This document shows, one piece after another, positions 24,416-33,034 of a stretch of DNA of 57,229 bases. The DNA comes from an uncultured bacterium. Lineage in GTDB: Bacteria; Bacillota; Clostridia; Lachnospirales; Lachnospiraceae. Each line of letters begins with the position of its first letter. The first letter of the stretch is position 1. The position numbers and the translations under genes are program-made. A model generated the notes under the pieces. It worked only from the letters and a program-made list of their open reading frames with translations, was not told the DNA's origin and searched no databases. The stretch is taken from positions 1 through 57,229 of the forward strand of contig CAOKFN010000030.1 of the NCBI GenBank assembly GCA_948467735.1, read 5' to 3'.

Positions 24416-25471
24416 ATGAAAGCGCTTTTTATTACCTGCAACGGAATAGAGGACGCCGCTTTCGGCGGTGCAAAAGCAAGCCAGCGCAATTATGAACTGC
24501 TGAAACGGTCTGCGGATGTGGACGTGATGACCATACGGAAAAGGTCCGGCGCCGCCAGCGCGCTCTCCGTTTTACAGGGATATTTCCCTCCGATTGCAAA
24601 AAGAGACTTGAAGGCCGTCAAGGGAAAGCTGGACAGGTATGATCTGGTATTTTTTGACGGTTCCCATTTCGGGAATATAGTCAAATATGTGAAGGGCAGA
24701 GGGGTAAAGACCATATGCTTTTTTCATAATTGCGAATACGACTATATAGAAGTACGATTTGGCACACAAAAGTCTATAAAAAAGAGCATATACAAGAAAA
24801 TAATCGCAAAGCAGGAAGGTCTTGCGGCCCGGTATGCGGACTGCAATATTGCTTTTACCCTGAGGGACGCGGAGAGAATCCGGCGTCTGTATTCCGTGCC
24901 TCTGCCGCAGATTCTGCCGCTCTCGTTAAAGGACGTCTATGAGAAGAGGACTCCGGGGAACGGAGAAAGGGAGTGCCTGCTTTTCGGCCCGTTAGGACAG
25001 GCAAATGAGGAGGCGTTCGGCTGGTTTGTGAAGAATGTGTCCCCGTATCTCCACTGCAGGACACGGGCGGCGGGCAGGGGATTCGAGGCGCATCAGAAGG
25101 ATTGGGCCAGCGATAAGGTGACGGTGCAGGGATATGTGGAGGATATCGCCCGGCTGTATGCGGACGCGGCCTGCGTGGCCATTCCTCTTTTGTCCGGAGG
25201 CGGCATGAAAATTAAAACCGCGGAAGCTTTGATGTTCGGCAAATATATTTTCGGCACCGCGGAAGCTTTCGCGGGGTATGAGCCGGATTATGAGAAATTT
25301 GGCGAAAGGTGCGATTCCGCGGAAGAATTTATCCAAAAGATCAATGCCTTTCTGGAGGAAAACAGGGACTCCTTTTATGCCGGGTCCAGACGGCTGTATG
25401 AGGAGAAGTACAGTTTACAGGCCAGCGGCAAGGCGTTTGACAGCATTTTAGAAGGGATGTCAAAAGATTGA
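24416..25471 (+). CDS. GT-B glycosyltransferase
   Basis: 351 residues from the ATG at 24416, behind GGAAGAGGGGG. The frame is open upstream to an ATG at 24308 and would add a 36-residue leader made of tandem repeat units; the internal start is preferred because it begins a normal family N-terminus (KALFITCNGIEDAAFGG). The C-terminal half has CLLFGPLGQANEEAFGWF, KVTVQGYVEDIARLYADA and IPLLSGGGMKIKTAEALMFGK, the GT4-type donor site. GTs starting with this GGxKASxRNY signature occur in capsule loci; the substrate is unknown. A 36-bp array lies just upstream. Confidence 0.85.
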   Translation: MKALFITCNGIEDAAFGGAKASQRNYELLKRSADVDVMTIRKRSGAASALSVLQGYFPPIAKRDLKAVKGKLDRYDLVFFDGSHFGNIVKYVKGRGVKTICFFHNCEYDYIEVRFGTQKSIKKSIYKKIIAKQEGLAARYADCNIAFTLRDAERIRRLYSVPLPQILPLSLKDVYEKRTPGNGERECLLFGPLGQANEEAFGWFVKNVSPYLHCRTRAAGRGFEAHQKDWASDKVTVQGYVEDIARLYADAACVAIPLLSGGGMKIKTAEALMFGKYIFGTAEAFAGYEPDYEKFGERCDSAEEFIQKINAFLEENRDSFYAGSRRLYEEKYSLQASGKAFDSILEGMSKD

Positions 25472-25496
25472 TATTCTTTTAAGGCGGCCAAGGGGG

Positions 25497-25527
25497 TTGA
25501 CAGGATATTTGGTAAAGCGTGGATAAT
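25497..25527 (+). promoter_or_regulatory. Weak internal promoter candidate
   Basis: TTGACA (25497-25502) and GATAAT (25522-25527) are separated by 19 bp, longer than optimal. It lies in the 129-bp gap before the two Galf-transferase-like genes. Confidence 0.3.
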
Positions 25528-25600
25528 TGATGTTAAATCCGTGAGGGTAAAACGTCGGATAAGTATTGTATAGCTTGGATGGGAGGCTGATGAGACCGCC

Positions 25601-26557
25601 ATGACGGAAAAAGAAAAGATTGTCGCCGTTACCGTGACATTTAACAGAGTGTCCACTTTACAGAAGACGCTGGCGGCGCTGGAGAACCAGACCTGTCCGG
25701 TGTGTAAAATTATCATTGTGGATAATCACAGCGACGAGGAGAACAGAGAGCGCCTCCTTGCGCTGACGGAGGGAAAACCTCAGATGGAAGTTCTGTGGAT
25801 GGAGGAGAATCTGGGAGGCGCGGGAGGATTTGAAAACGGAATGCGCTATGCCAAGGATCATTATGAGCCTGACTGGTATTGGATTATGGATGACGACGCC
25901 TGCCCGAGAAAGGACACGCTGGAACAGCTGCTGCGCTATAGGAAACTGGAGAATGCGGGGTGTCTGGCGCCGCTTATCTGGGGAGTTGACTGGCAGAAAT
26001 ATCAGCTGTATCACCATAAGTCAATCCGAAGATTTCATACCATTGATGAGGCAAAGTTTTCCACGCCCGAGGAAATAGGCGAGGTGGAGGAAATCGACGC
26101 GGATGCGTTTGTGGGGACGCTCTTTCCGGGTCGGGTGGTTGAGGAAATGGGATTTCCGGACGGGGGGCTGTTTATCTATGGGGACGATACGGAGTATACC
26201 ACCCGAATCCGTCAAAAGTATAAAGTATATCTGATTAAAAACGCGGTGATTGATCATAACGATCCGCCCACGGCCAATGCGGTGTTCAGCCCCAATACGT
26301 ATTGGAAGCTATACTATACTTTGCGAAATAAATTATTGATTGCGAAAAAATATAATAAGGGCGCGGGAAAAGCGGCGGCGGCAGCTCTGCTGCTGGGGCA
26401 TTCTCTCTGGCAGCTTGCCTACAGCCTGCTGCGGAAGGGCTTGGGGAAGTATCGCTTTCTGCGCGTTCGGCTGGTGCTGCGGGGAACCTTGGACGGACTG
26501 CTGGGCAGAAAGGGCAAGACCGTGGATCCGGAGAAATTTCTGGGCGGCCCGGGCTGA
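25601..26557 (+). CDS. Family 2 glycosyltransferase, galactofuranosyltransferase-like
   Basis: 318 residues, ATG at 25601 after TGGGAGGCTGATGAGACC. It starts IVAVTVTFNRVSTLQKTL, and has ENLGGAGGFENGMRYA near 67-83, WIMDDDACP near 95-103 (triple Asp) and IYGDDTEYTTRIRQK near 190-205. The LGGAGGF plus DDD plus GDDxEY set is typical of the GlfT1/GlfT2-like GT2 group that uses UDP-galactofuranose or related donors. Together with glf at 38833 this supports a Galf-containing glycan. The next gene is a paralogue of the same group. Confidence 0.85.
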   Translation: MTEKEKIVAVTVTFNRVSTLQKTLAALENQTCPVCKIIIVDNHSDEENRERLLALTEGKPQMEVLWMEENLGGAGGFENGMRYAKDHYEPDWYWIMDDDACPRKDTLEQLLRYRKLENAGCLAPLIWGVDWQKYQLYHHKSIRRFHTIDEAKFSTPEEIGEVEEIDADAFVGTLFPGRVVEEMGFPDGGLFIYGDDTEYTTRIRQKYKVYLIKNAVIDHNDPPTANAVFSPNTYWKLYYTLRNKLLIAKKYNKGAGKAAAAALLLGHSLWQLAYSLLRKGLGKYRFLRVRLVLRGTLDGLLGRKGKTVDPEKFLGGPG

Positions 26558-26618
26558 AGCATTGGATTCGCAGGGAATGGGGGCCGTAAAAATGCATGAC
26601 GGCGGAAGGGAGGAGAAT

Positions 26619-27518
26619 GTGTTGGAGAAGGTGGCGGCCATAGTTGTGACTTACAATAGGCGCGAGCTGCTCAGGGAATGTGTGGACGCGCTGCTTGGGT
26701 CAAATACTGCCGTGGATATCATAGTGGTGGATAATGCCAGCACGGATCATACCGGGGAAATGATAAAGAGCTATCCGGCCGACGCAGGGGTAAGTTATAT
26801 CAATACCGGAAAAAATATCGGCGGCGCGGGGGGTTTTCAGCTCGGCATCAGGAAAGCTTACGAAAAAGGGTATGATTATTTCTGGCTGATGGACGACGAT
26901 ACGACGGTGAGGCCGGACACGCTGGATAAACTCATGGAAGCCGATAAAACCTTGGGGGGCGGGTATGGCTTTCTGTCAAGCCTTGCCCTGTGGGTTGACG
27001 GAAGCGAATGTATTATGAATTATCATACCATTGCGGCTGACTGGAACACGGAGAAAAAGAAGATATGCGAGGGTCTTGTAAAGGTGGAGGAGGCGACTTT
27101 CGTATCCTTTTTTACCCGAAGAGAAGTGGTGGCCCGGGCGGGCCTGCCCTTGAAGGAATATTTTATCTGGGGGGACGACACGGAATATACAAGGAGGATA
27201 TCCGCGCTGTATCCCTGCTATCTTGCGGCGGATAGTCAGGTGATTCATAAAATGGCCGCGAATATATCTTCCCTTGGCATCGCGGACTGCACGGACGTCT
27301 GCCGGATTGAAAGGATGTTCTATTCGGTCAGGAACGATTGCTACACTTACAGGCGGATGGGCTGGAAAAAATTTCTGAGATATACCGTAAATACCTTTCG
27401 TATGCTGCTTGGAGTATTGTTTAAGGCAAAGCAGTATAAGGCGAAAAAGGCGGCGGTGATTTTAAAAGGATATTTTGCGGGAACGGTGTTCCGGCCTGCG
27501 ATTGAGAGAGTGAATTGA
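26619..27518 (+). CDS. Family 2 glycosyltransferase, galactofuranosyltransferase-like
   Basis: 299 residues from a GTG at 26619, chosen because GGAAGGGAGGA lies directly upstream; TTG at 26622 is an equal alternative. Motifs parallel the preceding gene: VAAIVVTYNRRELLRECV, VVDNASTDHT, NIGGAGGFQLGIRKAY near 66-81, WLMDDDTTV near 92-100 and IWGDDTEYTRRI near 185-196. It is therefore a second GlfT-like enzyme. The last gene of the co-oriented locus; a new promoter and secreted-protein genes follow. Confidence 0.85.
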   Translation: MLEKVAAIVVTYNRRELLRECVDALLGSNTAVDIIVVDNASTDHTGEMIKSYPADAGVSYINTGKNIGGAGGFQLGIRKAYEKGYDYFWLMDDDTTVRPDTLDKLMEADKTLGGGYGFLSSLALWVDGSECIMNYHTIAADWNTEKKKICEGLVKVEEATFVSFFTRREVVARAGLPLKEYFIWGDDTEYTRRISALYPCYLAADSQVIHKMAANISSLGIADCTDVCRIERMFYSVRNDCYTYRRMGWKKFLRYTVNTFRMLLGVLFKAKQYKAKKAAVILKGYFAGTVFRPAIERVN

Positions 27519-27559
27519 CAGGAAATATCTTAAGCTTTCATAAAACCTATATTTGGTTA

Positions 27560-27587
27560 TTGCCTTAAAAGAAAAATATGATAGAAT
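27560..27587 (+). promoter_or_regulatory. Promoter of the glucosaminidase gene
   Basis: TTGCCT (27560-27565), 16 bp, TAGAAT (27582-27587) with an upstream TGA extension of the -10. It gives a leader of about 220 nt before the ATG at 27814. Confidence 0.5.
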
Positions 27588-27605
27588 GATTTCTGACAGC
27601 CGTGT

Positions 27606-27641
27606 AAGCCTGCCATGCAGCCTGACGCATAAACGGCAGGC
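27606..27641 (+). repeat. Leader hairpin / dispersed element, copy 1
   Basis: GCCTGCC (27608-27614) pairs with GGCAGGC (27635-27641). The interior CATGCAGCCTGACGCA (27614-27629) recurs with one mismatch on the minus strand at 43672-43687, and its GCCTGAC-GCATAA part resembles 30518-30531. All three copies lie upstream of genes for wall-binding-module proteins. Confidence 0.5.
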
Positions 27642-27813
27642 GATATAAGCCGGCGGGAGGAATTTGGAGCAGGGATACTCGCGAGCGGTAAAGTCTGTTG
27701 TCGGTTTACGATGCATTTTGCCCGTTAGCCGGGTGCCTTGGCAGGTTTTAGTGATTGTGAGTATACATTACGAATGGGATGTCCGCCGTGGGAGCGGGCG
27801 AGGAGGTATGAGT

Positions 27814-30261
27814 ATGAGGAGATTCACAGCATGTTTCAGCGCAGGCGTGATACTGTTGAGTTCCGGATGGATGGCTATGCCGCCGCAGAGAGCTTATGCG
27901 CTGGAAATAGGAAGCGGAAATATAAGTGAGTCCGGTGCGGAAGCCAATACGGAAAAAACGGAAGGGCCGGAAGCCGATGTGGAAATAACAGAAAGCCCGG
28001 AAGTAGATGTGGTGAAAACAGAAGGCTTGGAAACCGGTGTCGATTTAACGGAAACGCCGGAGAAAGATATTCAGAATCAGGAGTCACAGGGAACTGATAT
28101 TCAGGAAGCCGGAACGCAGAGGCCGGAAGCTCAAGGCGCGGACCGTCCGGATACGAACGATATTACACAGGAAAAAGAGCTGCTAGAGAAAGAACAGCAG
28201 GAAAAAGAGCAGCAGGAGAAGGCGCAGCAAGAGAAAGAGCAGCAGGAAAAGGAACAGAAGCAGCAGGAGAGGGAACGGGCGCTTCAGGCAGTTCTTTCCG
28301 AGCATGACGTCATGGCGCTGGCATACTTGGAGGATTATCTTCCTTTGGCGCAGGAGGCATCCTTCGACAGCGAGGTGCTGGTGGAAATACCCACCGGACA
28401 GACGGTGTTTATCCGAAATGTCCGGCTGGACGATGACAATACGGCATGGGCGCTGGTGGAGACTTATTTTGAAGGACAGACTTGGGCCGGATATATTCCG
28501 AGGTTTTATCTGGCATGCTCCGACGAGGATTTTCTACAGTGGGAGAGCGAGTACATAGAAGATGCTCGGACAGGCATGGCCATGTATGAGGGCGAAGGCC
28601 GTAATTCGGATATCGAAGCGTTTCCGGAAAGCTACAGGGATGCGCTGTACGCCTTGAAGGCGGAACATCCCAACTGGACTTTTGTAAAGATGAATACCGG
28701 ACTGCCTTGGGATATGGTGATTCGCGGAGAGATGGGAGAAAAAAGTCTGGTTTACAAGACCGAATACAGTTACAACAAGGGCGACTGCTATGATGACGGG
28801 GATTGGTATTATGCCAACGAAGGCATATTAAAATATTATATGGATCCCCGAAACGGCCTTACCCAAGATCGTATTTTCCAGTTTGAACTTTTAACATATA
28901 ATCAGACGTATCACACGGAAGCGGCGGTGGACGTGTTTCTGAACGACACGTTCATGAATAATTCTTGGCCTGCGCCGGGAACAGATTACACGTTCGCTCA
29001 TATTTTCCATGAAGTGGGAAGCCAGCTGAATGTCAGCCCCTTCCATCTGGCGGCCCGTGTCCGTCAGGAGCAGCAGGGAGGCACTTCTCCGCTGATTTCG
29101 GGAAGGTATGAAGGGTACGAAGGATATTATAATTATTTTAACATCCGCGCGTCAGGCACATCCCAAAAAGAAATTATCACAAACGGTTTGGAATATGCCA
29201 GATCTCAGGGGTGGTATAATGCGGAGCTTTCCATCCGGGGCGGTTCCGAGGTGATTTCGGAAAAATACATCCGCAAGGGACAGGATACGCTGTATCTGCA
29301 GAAGTTTAACGTCAATCCTTTCAGTCCGTATGGATTGTTTGAACATCAGTATATGCAGAATATTGCCGCACCCTTCAGCGAAGGTCAAAAAGTGATGAAA
29401 ATGTATGCGGGGGTTAACTCGCTGAACAATACTTTTGTATTCAAGATTCCCGTGTACGAGAATATGCCGGAAAGCCCATGCATCAGACCGACCGGGCCGC
29501 AGGACGGGTGGCATGAGGAAAACGGAAATCGCTACTGGTACGAGAACAATGTCCGGCAGGGAACGGAAGGCCGGGGCAAGGAGATTTATGATCCCGGAAC
29601 GGATGCGTGGTACTGGCTGGATGCGAACGAAAACGGGAAAATGGCGGCCAATAAGGACGTCTATCAAGACTCCAACGGAGGGAAATGGGTGCGCTACGAC
29701 GCCGAAGGCAGAATGGTGAAGGGCGCGGATTACCGCAATGGGGGCTGGTATTATTTTGACGAGTTGACCGGAGCCATGGCAAAGGGCTGGCGCACTACAG
29801 CCGACGGCGCAAAGTGTTATTATGATTTGACCACGGGCCAGAGAAAGCATGGGTATGCGGAGGTGGAGGGTCGAACGCTGTATTTTCTTCCCGATACAGG
29901 AGCGCTGGCGGATATTGTCTGGGTTAGAATGGACGGCGCGGACTACTGGTTTGAGGGCGGCAGAAAGCAGGGGCTGGAGGGCCGGGGCAAAGAAATCTAC
30001 GATCCGGGAACGGACGCATGGTACTGGCTGGATTCCGTGGACGGCGGCAGAAAGGCAGTGTCCAAGGACGTCTATCAGGAATCCGACGGCGGCAAGTGGG
30101 TGCGCTATGACTGGGAAGGCCATATGGTGAAGGGCTGGGATTATAATGAAAACGGTGCCTATTATTTTGACCTGACTACCGGGGCCATGGTAAAGGGAAA
30201 AGCTGTCATTGACGACGAGGAATATTATTTTGATCTGACCACCGGAATTATGCGGGAATGA
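27814..30261 (+). CDS. Secreted GH73-type endo-beta-N-acetylglucosaminidase with wall-binding modules
   Basis: 815 residues from the ATG at 27814, seven bases after AGGAGG; the ATG at 27808 is too close to it. A signal peptide (1-30) is followed by a Thr/Glu-rich and EKEQQ-repeat stretch (35-155), an SH3-like domain (about 160-240) and a LytB/LytG-like glucosaminidase domain (about 270-540) with FHEVGSQLNVSPFHLAAR and RQEQQGG; Glu400 and Glu419 are candidate catalytic residues. Two wall-binding modules end the protein (560-815). It should cleave peptidoglycan glycan strands during growth or separation, and has its own promoter and terminator. Confidence 0.88.
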   Translation: MRRFTACFSAGVILLSSGWMAMPPQRAYALEIGSGNISESGAEANTEKTEGPEADVEITESPEVDVVKTEGLETGVDLTETPEKDIQNQESQGTDIQEAGTQRPEAQGADRPDTNDITQEKELLEKEQQEKEQQEKAQQEKEQQEKEQKQQERERALQAVLSEHDVMALAYLEDYLPLAQEASFDSEVLVEIPTGQTVFIRNVRLDDDNTAWALVETYFEGQTWAGYIPRFYLACSDEDFLQWESEYIEDARTGMAMYEGEGRNSDIEAFPESYRDALYALKAEHPNWTFVKMNTGLPWDMVIRGEMGEKSLVYKTEYSYNKGDCYDDGDWYYANEGILKYYMDPRNGLTQDRIFQFELLTYNQTYHTEAAVDVFLNDTFMNNSWPAPGTDYTFAHIFHEVGSQLNVSPFHLAARVRQEQQGGTSPLISGRYEGYEGYYNYFNIRASGTSQKEIITNGLEYARSQGWYNAELSIRGGSEVISEKYIRKGQDTLYLQKFNVNPFSPYGLFEHQYMQNIAAPFSEGQKVMKMYAGVNSLNNTFVFKIPVYENMPESPCIRPTGPQDGWHEENGNRYWYENNVRQGTEGRGKEIYDPGTDAWYWLDANENGKMAANKDVYQDSNGGKWVRYDAEGRMVKGADYRNGGWYYFDELTGAMAKGWRTTADGAKCYYDLTTGQRKHGYAEVEGRTLYFLPDTGALADIVWVRMDGADYWFEGGRKQGLEGRGKEIYDPGTDAWYWLDSVDGGRKAVSKDVYQESDGGKWVRYDWEGHMVKGWDYNENGAYYFDLTTGAMVKGKAVIDDEEYYFDLTTGIMRE

Positions 30262-30347
30262 TGAGACGGAAAATATGCGGCATAGAATCATATATGCCAT
30301 TATGTCCGCAGACAGAAATGAGACATGCGCTCCGCGGCGCATGAGCG

Positions 30348-30377
30348 AAGCCCCCAGAGAGGAATCTTTGGGGGCTT
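30348..30377 (+). terminator. Intrinsic terminator after the glucosaminidase gene
   Basis: AAGCCCCCAGAGA (30348-30360) pairs with TCTTTGGGGGCTT (30365-30377), one G-U pair, closed by a GGAA tetraloop. The 3' U run is short (CTTTGC), but the stem is strong. Confidence 0.85.
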
Positions 30378-30444
30378 TGCAATTATAATCGGATGGAAAA
30401 AATTCTGCCTTTTCTTTAGTTTTTATTAATTTACGGGAGGCATC

Positions 30445-30473
30445 TGGAAATTTGTGCTTATCTGGTATATAAT
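30445..30473 (+). promoter_or_regulatory. Promoter of the YD-repeat wall protein
   Basis: TGGAAA (30445-30450), 17 bp, TATAAT (30468-30473). The transcript would carry a leader of about 140 nt containing an unusual set of complementary segments (30487-30590). Confidence 0.7.
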
Positions 30474-30486
30474 GAGCAAAGGAATT

Positions 30487-30590
30487 TATACTGCTTAACG
30501 GATAAATTTTCCGAGGTGCCTGACTGCATAACGCCAGCCATATACGTTTAACCAGTGCGGTACGGTAAATTCTGGCGTTATGCAGTATAA
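30487..30590 (+). promoter_or_regulatory. 5' leader with three mutually complementary segments
   Basis: Segment B, ACTGCATAACGCCAG (30523-30537), pairs perfectly over 15 bp with segment C, CTGGCGTTATGCAGT (30572-30586), across a 34-nt loop. Segment A, TATACTGCTTAACG (30487-30500), can pair with the end of C (CGTTATGCAGTATA) at 13 of 14 positions. A and B therefore compete for C, a layout seen in attenuators and riboswitches. No U tract follows C; the Shine-Dalgarno starts about 15 nt downstream, so control of translation initiation is more likely than termination. Confidence 0.5.
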
Positions 30591-30622
30591 GCATTTTGAA
30601 AGGGAAAGGGTGGCATAATTTT

Positions 30623-32866
30623 ATGAAGAGACTGTTATTATATTCTTTGGGAGTTATGACGGCCGTGGTTTTGACGGGCGGAATGCGGGCGGAAGCGGCC
30701 TCCCCGCCGCAGAACGGCTGGTATGTGGAAAACGGCGCAAAATACTGGTATGAGAATGGCGTTCGTCAGGGAACGACTGGACGGGGGAAGGAAATCTACG
30801 ATCCGGCGTCGGACGCATGGTACTGGCTGGATGCGAATGAAAACGGGAAAATGGCGGCGGATAAGGACGTCTATTTGGAGCAGGGAGAGAAATGGGTGCA
30901 TTATGACAAGAACGGCCACATGGTGAAAGGGTTCAGTTTTATTAACAATGCATGGTATTGCTTTGATGAGACTACGGGCGCTATGAGGAAGGGCTGGTAT
31001 ACTGACACAAGCGGCGATTCAAAGAAGATTTATTATTTTGATCCTGTCACCGGCTGCATGGTAAAGGGAGAGGCGGTCATAGACGATCGCAGCTGTCATT
31101 TTGACGAAATTACAGGAATCGGGCTGAATATGCGCTGGGCGGAGGTTGACGGAGGAAAATATTGGTATGAAGACGGCGTTCGTCAAGGACTGGAGGGCCG
31201 GGGGAAGGAAATCTACGATCCGGCGTCGGACGCGTGGTATTGGCTGGATTCCGACGCGCAGGGCAGGATGGCGGCGGGAAAGGATGTCTATCAGGAATCC
31301 AACGGCGGCAAATGGGTGCGTTATGACAAAGACGGCCATATGGTTAAGGGCCATAATTTTTATGACAACAGCTGGTATTATTTTGATCCGATTACCGGCG
31401 CGATGGCGAAAGGCTGGTTTCGGGAGAACCTTGACAACGGCACGGTGAATACATATTATTATAATACAGATACCGGAAGAAGGATAAAGGGACTGGCGGA
31501 AATCGATGGGATTCCCTGTGCCTTTGACGATTACACGGGGCTGGCTCTGGACTGCAAGTGGCGTACCATTGAGGGTGTAAATTATTGGTATGAGGGCGGA
31601 AAGCGTCAGGGCTTGGAGGGCCGGGGCAAGGAAATTTACGACGCCGCCTCAGGCGCATGGTATTGGCTGGACGCCTCGGAAGAGGGCAGGATGGCGGTCA
31701 ATAAGGACGTCTATCAAACCTATCCCAATTCCAACGAGGGAAAATGGGTGCGCTATGACCAGTACGGCCATATGGTAAAGGGCTGGAATGAAAAGGAAGG
31801 CAGGCATTATTATTTTGACCTTGTCACAGGCGCCATGTATAAGGGAAACCATACCATTGACGACATAGAGTATACTTTTAATAATGACACGGGAGTGCTG
31901 GAGGGCTCTCAGGGAGGCATACCGTTAAATTATGTATGGGATCCGGTGAAGTATACATACAGGAAGGCCGACGGTATGGTGGATCATTATGTGGTGAAAA
32001 CATATGACGACAAGGGCAGGGTGATCATGGAAGAAACGCAGGCGCCAAATCAAAGAGCTACGGAGCGTCTGGCTTATTCCTATGATAATAATAACAATGT
32101 GATTCGTGAGACCAAGACGGAATACACCGGATCAAGCTACAGGAGAACGGAATATAACTACACCTTTGACGGAAACGGCAGAATCGTAAAAATCGAATAT
32201 GAAGATAGTAAGGACAGCAGCAAGAGCTATTATCAGACCCGGCAGTACGACGGGGAAGGTAATATGGTGGAGGAGATAACTTATACCACCAGAGGCGTCA
32301 AGACGGGCTGTGAGCGCTGCTTCTATAACAAGGGCCGGTTGATACAGAAGAGTGTTTACACTTATAAGGATGGCCGGGAGGTTCCCGCATTTTTCTATGC
32401 GTATCAATATGACAGCTCGGACAGAATGATAGAAGAAGCGTATTACAGATATGATGAGCAGGATTCCGGCAAGCATTATCTGGTTTACCGTGATACCTTC
32501 CGATATGACAGGGAAGGAAACTGCATTTATCATGAAGAGTATAATAAGGATAATGTCAGGGAACGGTATACGGAATATGCATATCATTACTATATGGGCA
32601 ATTCCTATGAGAGAATGGCGATGACATACAAGAGCGACAGCTTCTTAATTTCCGGGTATACGTCTGACTGGGATAGGGGAAGGAAGCTCAGCAGTACATA
32701 TTATAAAGAGGGCAGGGTGGAGGAATATCACACCATATATGACGGAAGCGCATATCCTACAGACCGCAATACGAAGGTTCACACCACGAAGGATTATACC
32801 TATTATCCCAATAATACCATCAAAGAGATTGTTGAGACGGAATGGAGGCTGAATATCTACGATTAA
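30623..32866 (+). CDS. Secreted protein with three wall-binding modules and a YD-repeat-like domain
   Basis: 747 residues from the ATG at 30623, behind AGGGAAAGGGTGG; a TTG at 30596 has no ribosome binding site. A signal peptide (1-28, cut near AEAA) is followed directly by three wall-binding modules (about 33-430) with YWYENGVRQG, GRGKEIYDPASDAWYWLD and GKWVRYD motifs. Residues 450-747 hold about ten degenerate YD-type repeats (YDDKGRVIMEE, YSYDNNNNVIRE, YDGEGNMVEE). YD repeats form beta-shells in Rhs/teneurin proteins, but there is no protease site, toxin domain or immunity gene. Function unknown; a wall-attached adhesin or carbohydrate-binding shell is plausible. Confidence 0.85.
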   Translation: MKRLLLYSLGVMTAVVLTGGMRAEAASPPQNGWYVENGAKYWYENGVRQGTTGRGKEIYDPASDAWYWLDANENGKMAADKDVYLEQGEKWVHYDKNGHMVKGFSFINNAWYCFDETTGAMRKGWYTDTSGDSKKIYYFDPVTGCMVKGEAVIDDRSCHFDEITGIGLNMRWAEVDGGKYWYEDGVRQGLEGRGKEIYDPASDAWYWLDSDAQGRMAAGKDVYQESNGGKWVRYDKDGHMVKGHNFYDNSWYYFDPITGAMAKGWFRENLDNGTVNTYYYNTDTGRRIKGLAEIDGIPCAFDDYTGLALDCKWRTIEGVNYWYEGGKRQGLEGRGKEIYDAASGAWYWLDASEEGRMAVNKDVYQTYPNSNEGKWVRYDQYGHMVKGWNEKEGRHYYFDLVTGAMYKGNHTIDDIEYTFNNDTGVLEGSQGGIPLNYVWDPVKYTYRKADGMVDHYVVKTYDDKGRVIMEETQAPNQRATERLAYSYDNNNNVIRETKTEYTGSSYRRTEYNYTFDGNGRIVKIEYEDSKDSSKSYYQTRQYDGEGNMVEEITYTTRGVKTGCERCFYNKGRLIQKSVYTYKDGREVPAFFYAYQYDSSDRMIEEAYYRYDEQDSGKHYLVYRDTFRYDREGNCIYHEEYNKDNVRERYTEYAYHYYMGNSYERMAMTYKSDSFLISGYTSDWDRGRKLSSTYYKEGRVEEYHTIYDGSAYPTDRNTKVHTTKDYTYYPNNTIKEIVETEWRLNIYD

Positions 32867-32952
32867 ACAGAGAAGTCTAAATGACCTGCATCGATAGGAA
32901 ATTGTAAGCAATAGAATTCACGCCTGCGAGAAATCTATTCTCAGGAACAATG

Positions 32953-32986
32953 AAAAACACCTTGTGGAAATTCCCAAGGTGTTTTT
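32953..32986. terminator. Bidirectional terminator between convergent genes
   Basis: A perfect 12-bp stem, AAAAACACCTTG (32953-32964) with CAAGGTGTTTTT (32975-32986), has A-rich and U-rich ends on either strand. It serves the YD-repeat gene (plus) and the DUF5722 gene (minus). Confidence 0.92.
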
Positions 32987-33034
32987 GTATGCGGACTATT
33001 TAGAAACGCAGAAGGATCCGCCGCTTTTTAGTTT

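Noticed and set aside
30623..32866. Rhs-type polymorphic toxin
   Set aside because: There is no C-terminal toxin domain, no aspartic protease motif and no immunity-like gene; the next gene is convergent.
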